A stretch of 5,949 nucleotides of DNA, taken from NCBI GenBank assembly GCA_021810815.1, contig JAJZHR010000172.1, forward strand, positions 1-5,949, read 5' to 3'. Origin of the DNA: Acidobacteriota bacterium (lineage in GTDB: Bacteria > Acidobacteriota > Terriglobia > Terriglobales > Acidobacteriaceae). The notes beneath the pieces are model-generated. The model ran no database searches. It was given only the letters and a program-made list of their open reading frames with translations, and was not told where the DNA came from. Position numbers and translations under genes: made by a program. Below are positions 1-5,589 of the stretch, piece by piece; position 1 is the stretch's first letter; every line of letters begins with the position of its first letter.

Positions 1-1373
1 AGGCTCGGCTGCCAGTCCTCGTGTTGCAGCGCGCGCTGCATCACGGCGACGGGCTTGCTCTCGGCGAGGTCCTTGTCGCCGATCTTCAGCTCGCGCAGCT
101 TTCTCGCGATCGAGAACAGCCCACCCCGGCCCTCGGCCTTGTTGATCACATCGTCATAGGCCACGCCGGCTCTGCCCAGCGCGGCGCCAACGCTCAGCAG
201 CGAGTCGTGCATTCCCGCAAACTTCTTGTACAGGCTGGTCGCATACTCGCGGATCAGATCCGCATCCCGGGCCGTCTGCGCCTGCTGCCATCCGAACGCA
301 ACCGCCTTCAGCAGCGCAATCAACGTCGTCGGCGTCGCCAGGATCACGTTGCTGTTCGCGCTGTACTCCAGCAGGCCGGCATCGTGCTCCAGCGCGGCAC
401 TGAACAGCACCTCGCTGGGCAAAAAGCACACCACAAAGTCCGGCGACTCCTTGAACCGGTTCCAGTAGGCCTTCGACGCCAGCGAGTCCAGGTGCTTTCG
501 CACGGCTGCTGCATGTTCGTTCATCAGGGCCGTTCTGGCCAGCTCGTCCTCGCACGCGGCCGCGTTCAGAAACGCCTCCAGCGGCGTCTTTGCGTCGATC
601 ACGATGCAGCGCTGGTTCGGCAGCCGCACCACCATGTCGGGCCGTACGGAGACGTCCTCGCCGCGCACAAACTTCTCCACCTCGAACGAGGCGTGTTCCA
701 CCATCCCCGCGTACTCCACGCAGCGACGCAGCTGCATCTCGCCCCAGTTGCCGCGCACCTTCGGCGCACGCAGCGCCTGCACCAGCTGCGTCGTCTCGCG
801 GCGAAGGTCCGTGTGCGACCGCTGGATGTTGGCCACCTCTGCCAGCATGGCCTTGTAGGCCCCTTCGCGCTGCACCTCCAGCTGCTGGCTATGCACGGTC
901 AGCTGCTGCAGCGACTCCTTCATCGGTCGCAGCAGGTTCGCAATCGACAGCTCTTTGTCCTCAAGGTCTTTGTTCGCAAGCCGTTTCTGCGCTTCCAGGA
1001 CCGAGCGGCTCTGCTCCAACAGTTGTTTCGCGTTGGCATTCAGTGCGTCGGCAGCCAGTGCCCCGAAGGCGTCCTTCATCTTCTGTTCCAGCGCACCCAG
1101 CGCCGCCAGCTTCTCTGCGGTCGATCGTCGCTCCGTCTCGAGCGTCGCCTTCAGGGTCGCTGCTTCCAGCCGGGCCGCCTCACCGTTATGACGTTCAACC
1201 TGACTCTGCTCCTGCAGCGTCGTCAGCGACTGTCTTGTCTGTTGGAGTAGCGCCTCATCCCGAAGCGCTTGAGCCGATGCGCTCAGGCCGCGCATCACCC
1301 ATCCGAGCGCCCCGCCCACCAGCCCGCCGCCCATCAGACACACGACCGTGGAATTCAAAACGTCGATCTGCAT
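1..1373 (-). CDS. rmuC: RmuC family protein, partial (C-terminus beyond window)
   Basis: Reading the minus strand from the ATG at 1373 gives 457 uninterrupted codons that run off the left edge. RmuC proteins are predicted DNA-recombination factors with a restriction-endonuclease-like fold; E. coli RmuC limits inversions at short inverted repeats. Visible here are a hydrophobic N-terminal anchor (about residues 8-27), a long alpha-helical coiled-coil stretch rich in Gln, Glu, Ala and Leu (about 33-205), then the conserved RmuC core. The core includes KVRGNWGEMQLRR (205-217), RPDMVVRLP (244-252), VIDAKTPLEAFL (258-269) and ILATPTTLIALLKAVAFGW (344-362). The IDAK segment matches the nuclease-like core strand. 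The ATG is followed directly by the anchor, but no clear Shine-Dalgarno precedes it, so translation may be leaderless or coupled to the zinc-ribbon gene 69 nt upstream. Family and strand are certain; the exact start is likely. Confidence 0.93.
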   Translation of the reverse strand, partial: MQIDVLNSTVVCLMGGGLVGGALGWVMRGLSASAQALRDEALLQQTRQSLTTLQEQSQVERHNGEAARLEAATLKATLETERRSTAEKLAALGALEQKMKDAFGALAADALNANAKQLLEQSRSVLEAQKRLANKDLEDKELSIANLLRPMKESLQQLTVHSQQLEVQREGAYKAMLAEVANIQRSHTDLRRETTQLVQALRAPKVRGNWGEMQLRRCVEYAGMVEHASFEVEKFVRGEDVSVRPDMVVRLPNQRCIVIDAKTPLEAFLNAAACEDELARTALMNEHAAAVRKHLDSLASKAYWNRFKESPDFVVCFLPSEVLFSAALEHDAGLLEYSANSNVILATPTTLIALLKAVAFGWQQAQTARDADLIREYATSLYKKFAGMHDSLLSVGAALGRAGVAYDDVINKAEGRGGLFSIARKLRELKIGDKDLAESKPVAVMQRALQHEDWQPS

Positions 1374-1442
1374 AGTACAAATCTACGTCATATCTTCGCC
1401 AGCGAACAGGTCGCCTGCCAGGATCACGCTTTTCCGGATTGT

Positions 1443-1673
1443 CTAGGCAGCTGCCCGCAGCGTCGCTGTGCGTCCGCTGTCCCGCCGATAGCTCTTCCGG
1501 CGGCACATCACGCACTCCCAGGGATAAAAACCAAAGTAGATCAGCAAAGACCGCTCCAGAAATCCTGAACGGCTCAAACGTCTCAGCTCTGCATTGCGAC
1601 ACTTCTGGCAAGTCTGCTGGTTGCGTCTCGGTTCGTCCATCGTCCTGCCGACCCAGCTTGAATTTACTGACAT
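1443..1673 (-). CDS. Small zinc-ribbon protein (two CxxC motifs)
   Basis: A 76-residue protein with CQKC at residues 22-25 and CVMC at 54-57, the four-cysteine spacing of a zinc ribbon. Between them lies a basic stretch (RRLSRSGFLER, 31-41) followed by a hydrophobic aromatic run (LLIYFGFYPW). Small proteins of the form CPKC, basic helix, hydrophobic run, CxxC are, as I recall them, common and uncharacterised in Acidobacteriota. Zinc binding is inferred from the motifs; the partner (RNA, DNA or protein) is unknown. I chose the ATG at 1673 because AAGGTGG lies 8 nt before it. An ATG at 1640 (starting MDEPRR) and a GTG at 1685 are alternatives that keep the whole motif. The stop is TAG at 1443-1445. 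It lies 69 nt upstream of rmuC on the same strand, so co-transcription is plausible, and it is divergent from acpP. The C-terminal tail after residue 62 is low in conserved-looking residues. Confidence 0.68.
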   Translation of the reverse strand: MSVNSSWVGRTMDEPRRNQQTCQKCRNAELRRLSRSGFLERSLLIYFGFYPWECVMCRRKSYRRDSGRTATLRAAA

Positions 1674-1715
1674 GATTCTAGCCACCTTGTCCTTAGCAGT
1701 CTATAAAGAAATATC

Positions 1716-1737
1716 GTCCTCTTCCTGTCCTCTTCCT
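1716..1737. repeat. Perfect 11-bp tandem duplication
   Basis: GTCCTCTTCCT occurs twice head to tail (1716-1726 and 1727-1737) in the divergent promoter region between the zinc-ribbon gene and acpP. The plus strand is entirely pyrimidine apart from the leading G of each unit. It may be a slippage product; no function can be assigned. Confidence 0.85.
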
Positions 1738-1750
1738 GCACACTCCTTGC

Positions 1751-1779
1751 TTTACTTCGTTCCCATGCGTCGGTATGCT
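1751..1779 (+). promoter_or_regulatory. Candidate sigma-70-like promoter for acpP
   Basis: TTTACT (1751-1756) and TATGCT (1774-1779) are separated by exactly 17 nt and each matches four of six consensus bases. Transcription would begin near 1786, giving a leader of about 100 nt before the acpP ATG. A weaker alternative is TTGTCC (1687-1692) with AATATC at 1710. This is pattern matching only, in a phylum whose promoters are poorly mapped. Confidence 0.3.
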
Positions 1780-1885
1780 GTCTCACTGGGGCGGTCAACC
1801 GGAGTCGATGCCACAAGTGGTCTCGCTCTCCCTCCCTTTTCAGTCCAAAGTCACTCGTCCATCCGGACACTCAGGAGATCGTGCA

Positions 1886-2128
1886 ATGGCAGCAGTAGAC
1901 GAAAAAGTGAAGCAGATTATTGTCGAGCAGCTTCAGGTGGATGAAGCCGAAGTCACCCCCGGCGCCAGCTTCCAGGAAGACCTCGGCGCAGACTCGCTCG
2001 ATGTCGTCGAGCTGGTCATGCAGTTCGAAGAGGCCTTCGATATTCAGATCCCCGACGAGGACGCTGAAAAGATCAAGACCGTCAAGGACGCAACCGACTA
2101 CATCGAAGCCCACCAGAAGGGCAAGTAA
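1886..2128 (+). CDS. acpP: Acyl carrier protein
   Basis: An 80-residue acidic protein of the usual ACP length. ACP carries growing acyl chains as thioesters on a phosphopantetheine arm in cytosolic type II fatty acid synthesis. The attachment site is plain: DLGADSLDVVELVM (residues 32-45), with Ser37 as the modified serine. The recognition helix II that follows is acidic, ending in EEAFDIQIPDEDAEKI, as in the family. The start is set by AGGAG at 1873-1877, 8 nt before the ATG, and by the normal N-terminus; in-frame sequence upstream to 1775 has no ACP character. fabF follows after 118 nt on the same strand, the common acpP-fabF pairing, so one transcript is likely. Nothing is unusual about the protein itself. 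Confidence 0.97.
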   Translation: MAAVDEKVKQIIVEQLQVDEAEVTPGASFQEDLGADSLDVVELVMQFEEAFDIQIPDEDAEKIKTVKDATDYIEAHQKGK

Positions 2129-2167
2129 CCTCAACTCCGCAGGCTGCTGCTGTGGTGTGCGTCCTGC

Positions 2168-2215
2168 GGCCATTTGGCCATTCGGCTTGGCGGCTTTGCG
2201 GCTTCGCGGCGGCTG
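2168..2215. repeat. Six-unit octamer tandem array between acpP and fabF
   Basis: Six consecutive 8-nt units, each beginning GGC, fill 2168-2215. The first two are GGCCATTT and GGCCATTC; the next three are GGCTTGGC, GGCTTTGC and GGCTTCGC; the last is degenerate. The array ends 31 nt before the fabF ATG, so a change in copy number would alter the acpP-fabF spacer without touching either protein. The first unit and the start of the second form GGCC-ATTT-GGCC, a small dyad. Whether copy number varies is unknown. Confidence 0.7.
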
Positions 2216-2246
2216 TCCACTCTTCATCACAAGGATCGGGAAATCG

Positions 2247-3515
2247 ATGCAGCAACGTCGTGTCGTCGTAACGGGCATGGGCCTCCTGTGCGGGGTGGGC
2301 AACACCGCTCCTCAGGTGTGGGAGGCTCTGCTCGCCGGCAAGAGCGGCATGGCCGAGATCACTGCCTTTGATCTCACCGACCATGCCGTCCGCCTCGCCG
2401 CAGAGGTCAAGGACTTTGACCCCCATGTCTTCGTGGATAAAAAAGAGGCCCGCAAGATGGCCCGCTTCATCCACTTCGCCATGGCCGCCGCGCAGGAGGC
2501 CGTGCACCACTCCGGCCTCGTCGCCCCTGGCACGCGCCTCGAAGGCGAAGCCGGCGACATGGTCGGCGTCCACATCGGCTCCGGCATCGGCGGCTTCGAC
2601 ATCATCGAGCGCGAGCACTCGGTCCTCATCAAGAGCGGCCCCCGCCGCATCTCGCCCTTCTTCATCCCCGCGGCCATCGTCAACCTCGCCGCCGGCCACG
2701 TCTCCATCAAGTACGGCGCGCGGGGCCCCAACGAGGCCACCGCCACCGCCTGCACCAGCTCCGCTCACTCCATCGGCGACGCCTTCCGCATCATCCAGCG
2801 CGGCGACGCCGACGCCATGATCGCCGGCGGCACCGAGGCCGCCATCACGCCGCTCTCCGTCGGCGGATTCGCCGCCATGAAGGCCCTCTCCACCCGCAAC
2901 GACGACCCCACACACGCCTGCCGCCCCTTTGACAAGGATCGCGACGGCTTCGTCGTCGGCGAAGGCGCCGGCATCCTCATCCTCGAAGAGCTGGAGTACG
3001 CCCAGGCACGCGGCGCCAACATCCTCGCCGAGATCATCGGCTACGGCATGAGCGGCGACGCCTACCACATGACCGGCATGGCTCCCGAAGGCGATGGCTG
3101 CCGCCGCGCCATGCAGGCCGCCCTCCGCGTCGCCGGCATCTCGCCCGACAAGATCGACTACGTCAACGCCCACGCCACCTCCACCCCGCTCGGCGACGCG
3201 CTCGAATCCCAGGCCATTGAAAACGTCTTCGGCGAAAAGGCAAAGAGCCACGAGCTCCTCGTCAGCTCCACCAAGTCCATGACCGGCCACCTCCTCGGCG
3301 GCGCTGGCGGCCTGGAGGCCGGCATCACGGTGCTCGCGCTCCAGAACCAGATCGCACCACCCACCATGAACCTCGAAAACGTGGACCCCGCCTGCCGACT
3401 GAACTACGTCGCCAACAAGCCGCAGAAGGCAAAGATCGACTACGCCCTCAGCAACAGCTTCGGCTTCGGCGGCACCAACGGCTCGCTGGTCTTCAAGCGC
3501 TGGGGCGCGGAGTAG
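2247..3515 (+). CDS. fabF: Beta-ketoacyl-ACP synthase II (KAS II)
   Basis: A full-length 422-residue condensing enzyme that joins malonyl-ACP to an acyl-ACP with loss of CO2, elongating fatty acids in the cytosol. The catalytic triad is intact: Cys169 in ATACTSS, His309 in NAHATSTPLGD and His348 in STKSMTGHLLGGAGG, with the conserved Lys343 in the same block. The glycine-rich gating loop NSFGFGGTNGSLVF (403-416) is also present. The N-terminus RRVVVTGMGLLCGVG is typical and fixes the ATG at 2247; AAGGA at 2231-2235 is a rather distant ribosome-binding site (11 nt). Two mild departures from the E. coli-like form are TSS rather than TSG after the nucleophile and HATST rather than HGTST. Codons are strongly C-ending (24 CTC and 6 CTG for leucine). 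It probably shares a transcript with acpP and ends at the hairpin at 3540-3571. FabB and the FabF-like proteins of polyketide pathways are relatives, but pairing with acpP supports the housekeeping role. Confidence 0.96.
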   Translation: MQQRRVVVTGMGLLCGVGNTAPQVWEALLAGKSGMAEITAFDLTDHAVRLAAEVKDFDPHVFVDKKEARKMARFIHFAMAAAQEAVHHSGLVAPGTRLEGEAGDMVGVHIGSGIGGFDIIEREHSVLIKSGPRRISPFFIPAAIVNLAAGHVSIKYGARGPNEATATACTSSAHSIGDAFRIIQRGDADAMIAGGTEAAITPLSVGGFAAMKALSTRNDDPTHACRPFDKDRDGFVVGEGAGILILEELEYAQARGANILAEIIGYGMSGDAYHMTGMAPEGDGCRRAMQAALRVAGISPDKIDYVNAHATSTPLGDALESQAIENVFGEKAKSHELLVSSTKSMTGHLLGGAGGLEAGITVLALQNQIAPPTMNLENVDPACRLNYVANKPQKAKIDYALSNSFGFGGTNGSLVFKRWGAE

Positions 3516-3539
3516 CCCAGCCGCACCAACCATCCAGGC

Positions 3540-3571
3540 AAAGGGCACGCTGCCATCGCAGCGTGCCCTTT
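3540..3571 (+). terminator. Hairpin terminator after fabF
   Basis: A perfect 13-bp stem (3540-3552 with 3559-3571; core GGGCACGCTG) with a six-base loop CCATCG begins 25 nt after the fabF stop. The T-run after it is short (TTT, then CTCC), so release may be weaker than for a classical intrinsic terminator. It is nonetheless the strongest simple hairpin in the window and its position fits the end of the acpP-fabF transcript. The stem is nearly symmetric and also ends in TTT on the minus strand. Confidence 0.82.
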
Positions 3572-3654
3572 CTCCATGCCTCTGAACCCTCTCCTCCGCA
3601 GGTCGAGCGGCTCACCCCCAGCAAACTTTCTTTCCCGAATTTCCAGCCAAACTC

Positions 3655-3755
3655 GCGATGTCAACCCCCCACCCACCACCCAAAACCCGCAACTCATTCT
3701 CCCCAAACGCCTTACCCCACCAAAACCAAAAACACATTCACCCCCACCCGCTCTT
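3655..3755 (+). other. C-rich, G-poor tract (possible Rho-loading region)
   Basis: This stretch is made almost wholly of C, A and T on the plus strand, with many runs of CCC or CCCC and only a handful of Gs. Such unstructured C-over-G RNA is what Rho loads on in species that have it, and it lies just behind the fabF hairpin, where a back-up terminator would be useful. Function is inferred from composition only. Short open frames across it are low-complexity Pro/Thr/Ser and do not look coding. Confidence 0.35.
3665..3688 (-). other. G-quadruplex motif on minus strand
   Basis: On the minus strand four G-tracts occur with short loops: GGG (3688-3686), loop TTTT, GGG (3681-3679), loop TGGT, GGG (3674-3672), loop T, then G6 (3670-3665). 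This fits the standard rule of four tracts of three or more Gs with loops of 1-7. It could fold in minus-strand DNA, or in RNA reading through from the Yip1 gene. Folding is not shown by sequence alone. Confidence 0.6.
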
Positions 3756-3776
3756 TACAATAGAAGTAGGGATCAA

Positions 3777-3888
3777 AACGGGCAACGGGCAACTGAGAAC
3801 TCATACCTGAGAACTAACAACTGAGAACTAACAACTGAGAACTAACAACTGAGAACTGACAACTGACAACCAACAACTGACAACCAGC
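3777..3888. repeat. Heptamer tandem array, 16 in-phase units
   Basis: Sixteen heptamers run without a break in phase. The first two are AACGGGC and the rest are variants of AACTGAG, AACTAAC and AACTGAC. The central part has a higher-order 14-nt unit, AACTGAGAACTAAC, perfect at 3819-3832 and 3833-3846; seven 14-mers span 3791-3888. Units drift toward AACCAAC and AACCAGC at the right end. Almost every unit starts AAC and has no T beyond position 4 apart from one edge unit. Seven-nucleotide tandem arrays are known from cyanobacterial genomes (STRR sequences), and similar ones are, as I recall, found between genes in Acidobacteriota. No open frame across it looks coding. It lies in the convergent gap between fabF and the Yip1 gene. 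Confidence 0.9.
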
Positions 3889-3918
3889 ACCCCGACCCGC
3901 CGACCCCATCCCCAACCG

Positions 3919-3957
3919 TTTGTCATTCCGCAGCGCAGCGGAGGAATCTGCATGTTG
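3919..3957. repeat. REP-like dispersed repeat with internal dyad
   Basis: The segment starts TTTGTCATTCCGC, passes through AGCGCA and continues GCGGAGGAATCTGC. It has two nested dyads: TCCGC (3927-3931) with GCGGA (3938-3942), and ATTCC (3925-3929) with GGAAT (3943-3947). I recognise the GTCATTCCG...GAGGAATCTGC pattern as a widespread intergenic repeat in Acidobacteriota and other phyla. Only one copy is in the window, so its repetitive nature rests on that recollection. Confidence 0.5.
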
Positions 3958-3990
3958 CTCCGGCAACCGCACCCGACCGCAACCCACCGC

Positions 3991-4128
3991 TAACCCCAGC
4001 GTTTTGAATATTATACGTCTATCACCCCTGCAATCAGCAACTTACAGCCACAACACCTGTAACCCCAATGTTTTGAATATTATGCCCCTAAAATCTCTGC
4101 AATCAATATTTTGCAGCCACAACACCCC
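3991..4128. repeat. Two 69-bp direct tandem repeats
   Basis: Copies at 3991-4059 and 4060-4128 align without gaps and agree at 53 of 69 positions. Identity is concentrated in four blocks: TAACCCCA, GTTTTGAATATTAT, CTGCAATCA and CAGCCACAACACC, with divergent bases between. The AT-rich second block stands out in this GC-rich DNA. TAAC at 4130 may be the first bases of a decayed third copy. The pattern of conserved blocks and variable linkers may reflect binding sites kept under selection, or simply an old duplication. No gene is visible within it. Confidence 0.88.
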
Positions 4129-4164
4129 GTAACTCGTTGATTCCAGAGATCAAGCAAAAACACA

Positions 4165-4208
4165 GGGGGGGGAGGGGGGGGGTACCCCCTCTCCCCGTCA
4201 GAGGGGGG
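4165..4208. other. Poly-G/poly-C tract with palindrome and hairpin; possible minus-strand terminator
   Basis: G8 (4165-4172), A, G9 (4174-4182), TA, C5, TCT, C4, GTCAGA and G6 follow each other. GGGGGTACCCCC (4178-4189) is a perfect 12-bp palindrome. CCCCCTCT (4185-4192) pairs fully with AGAGGGGG (4200-4207) across a seven-base loop. For RNA read on the minus strand from the Yip1 gene, whose stop is 40 nt away, the G-rich arm (4196-4185) can fold on the long C-tract. This is followed by TGTG and a T5 run at 4160-4156, so an imperfect terminator is possible. The purine run could also form a quadruplex or triplex. Homopolymer lengths are prone to sequencing error. Confidence 0.6.
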
Positions 4209-4247
4209 CCAGATCGGGCCGGCCACAGCCGCGGATCACGCAGCGCT

Positions 4248-4991
4248 TTAGCCCAGCACAGCCTTCGACACCGTCGTCAGCAGCACCACCACGAACCACC
4301 ACCCCACGACGGTGATGTACCCGGCGCTGCGTTTGGTGCCGGCGATGGTCGCCAGCCCGATCGACATCAGCACCAGCACCCACACCGAAAAGATGTCGAA
4401 CTGCGTCAGAAACGTCTTCAGCACGCCTGGCGTGCTGACGTAGTACCCCACGCTGGTGCCCAGCATGTTGTCCAGCGTAAAGTTCTCCGCCGCCACGCCT
4501 GCATACAGCATCAGCGCGGCGATCACGCCCTTCAGGCTCAGCGGCAGGTAGGCGTAGTTCACCATGCAGAACACCTGCTTGAACCCTGCCTTGCCGCCGA
4601 ACGCGAAGTTGATCGTCGGCCACAACACCAGCGCGACCACCAGGATCAGCAGCAGGCCAAACAGCGGCGAGCCGAACAGCCCTACCTTGAAGTTGGAAAT
4701 CATCTCCGCGCGCACCTGCGCCATCGACTCCGGCCTCAGCGCCGCCAGCTTCGACTGCAGCGTCGGGCTGGCCTGCACGGTGTTGTCCACCAGCTGCTGC
4801 CAGCCGACCTTGGTCACCACGGCCGACATCAGCAGCGTGCCCAGCAACACGCTCAGCACATACGGCATCCACCAGCTCGCACTCCGCTGAATGTCCTCGA
4901 AGGTCTTCGTCGGAGCCATGAACGTGTCCACCACGCGCTCCACCTGTGACAGCCCTGCCGTGGGCTGCTCCATCACCGTCTCATCGCTCAT
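4248..4991 (-). CDS. Yip1-domain integral membrane protein
   Basis: A 247-residue protein with the architecture of the bacterial Yip1 family (Pfam Yip1). A short cytosolic N-terminus contains VERVVDTFMAPTKTFEDI (17-34), the typical entry where a protein associates with its membrane domain, followed by five predicted membrane segments at about 40-60, 108-130, 140-166, 198-218 and 223-242. A soluble loop of about 45 residues separates the first two segments, and TTVSKAVLG ends the chain. Bacterial Yip1 proteins have no established biochemical role; the eukaryotic relatives act in vesicle traffic with Rab GTPases, which cannot be transferred here. The ATG at 4991 is preferred because GAGGTG (4999-5004) lies 7 nt upstream and family similarity begins there; an in-frame extension to 5207 overlaps the next gene and looks non-coding. 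It lies 113 nt behind the DUF1641 gene, so co-transcription is possible but not compelling. Confidence 0.88.
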   Translation of the reverse strand: MSDETVMEQPTAGLSQVERVVDTFMAPTKTFEDIQRSASWWMPYVLSVLLGTLLMSAVVTKVGWQQLVDNTVQASPTLQSKLAALRPESMAQVRAEMISNFKVGLFGSPLFGLLLILVVALVLWPTINFAFGGKAGFKQVFCMVNYAYLPLSLKGVIAALMLYAGVAAENFTLDNMLGTSVGYYVSTPGVLKTFLTQFDIFSVWVLVLMSIGLATIAGTKRSAGYITVVGWWFVVVLLTTVSKAVLG

Positions 4992-5104
4992 TCCAACGCA
5001 CCTCGTAACCGCAACCGGGAGATGACGGCAGTGTATCGCCTGCAGAACATCCGCGCACAGACTTTTCTTCGCCGCATCGTCCCCGCAACGAGGTATGGCT
5101 CTCG

Positions 5105-5566
5105 CTACCCTTCGCGCGTAGCCTTGCCCAGCGACGTCAGCAGCAGCGTGAGGAACGACAGCCCGCGCCGCGCATCCTCGCTCGTCGAGCGCCGAAACAG
5201 CGTCCACAGGCTTGGCGGTTTGCGCTCCGCCTTGTGCTCCGCGGTCGCGTGCTCCATTCCGCGCGCCAGCCGCTGCAGCATCTCCGGGTCCACCGCGCCC
5301 AGCAGCCGCGCGCCAGCCATCGCGTTGCGGATCGCTGCCACAGACTCCGGCAGGTTTGCCGCCTCGGCCAGCTTGCCCGCAATCGCGTCCTTGCCGCCGA
5401 TCAGGCCCTTGGCCAGGTCCAGCATTCCCTTATCGTGCGCGGTCTGCAGCAGGTCCCACGCGGTCAGCAGCGCCTCGGCGTGCTCCGCCGGAGCCGCCGC
5501 CACGCGCCCCATCAACTCCTGCTGCAGATCCACCGCCTTCGGCTTGAACGTAATCGGATGCGCCAT
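5105..5566 (-). CDS. DUF1641 family protein, formate dehydrogenase-associated
   Basis: A 153-residue soluble, mainly helical protein. The C-terminal half carries the DUF1641 signature: NLPESVAAIRNAMAGARLLG (71-90), VDPEMLQRLARGME (92-105) and PPSLWTLFRRS (117-127), ending in DARRGLSFLTLLLTSLGKA (131-149). In Firmicutes, DUF1641 proteins such as YrhD are encoded beside the putative formate dehydrogenase YrhE, and the same pairing is seen here: the ATG lies only 23 nt behind the stop of the dehydrogenase gene. A role as accessory or small subunit of that enzyme is therefore inferred; no reaction is known for it. The start at 5566 is supported by AGGGAG about 6 nt upstream. No membrane segment or signal peptide is seen. 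Confidence 0.87.
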   Translation of the reverse strand: MAHPITFKPKAVDLQQELMGRVAAAPAEHAEALLTAWDLLQTAHDKGMLDLAKGLIGGKDAIAGKLAEAANLPESVAAIRNAMAGARLLGAVDPEMLQRLARGMEHATAEHKAERKPPSLWTLFRRSTSEDARRGLSFLTLLLTSLGKATREG

Positions 5567-5589
5567 CTTTATCTCCCTGATCCCTGACT

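Noticed and set aside
21..1250. Long open frame on the plus strand across rmuC
   Set aside because: It is antisense to a clear RmuC reading, its protein is rich in Arg, Gln and Leu without family resemblance, and such frames are expected opposite GC-rich genes.
1255..1611. Minus-strand frame overlapping the rmuC start and zinc-ribbon gene
   Set aside because: It lies in a different frame from both better-supported genes and shows no motif.
1775..1885. N-terminal extension of acpP to an upstream in-frame ATG
   Set aside because: The extra 37 residues have no ACP character, and a good AGGAG precedes the ATG at 1886, which gives the normal 80-residue protein.
2082..3548. Long open frame on the minus strand opposite fabF
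   Set aside because: The product is a low-complexity Gly/Ala/Val/Asp chain, the mirror of C-ending fabF codons, while the plus strand encodes an intact KAS II.
3756..3761. TACAAT as a -10 promoter element before the heptamer array
   Set aside because: No acceptable -35 sequence lies 16-18 nt upstream and no gene follows on the plus strand; kept only as a possible remnant.
3563..3824. Short plus-strand frames in the C-rich tract and heptamer array
   Set aside because: Pro/Thr/Ser/Asn low-complexity products with no ribosome-binding site or family features; the frames reflect base composition.
3777..4128. CRISPR array
   Set aside because: The heptamers have no spacers, and the 69-bp units are two adjacent diverged copies, not identical short repeats with unique spacers; no cas gene is nearby.
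4137..4949. Plus-strand open frame opposite the Yip1 gene
   Set aside because: It is rich in His, Arg and Gln, begins in the poly-G tract and shows no domain; the minus strand reads as a normal membrane protein.
4992..5207. N-terminal extension of the Yip1 protein
   Set aside because: It overlaps the DUF1641 gene in another frame, lacks family similarity, and a ribosome-binding site supports the ATG at 4991.
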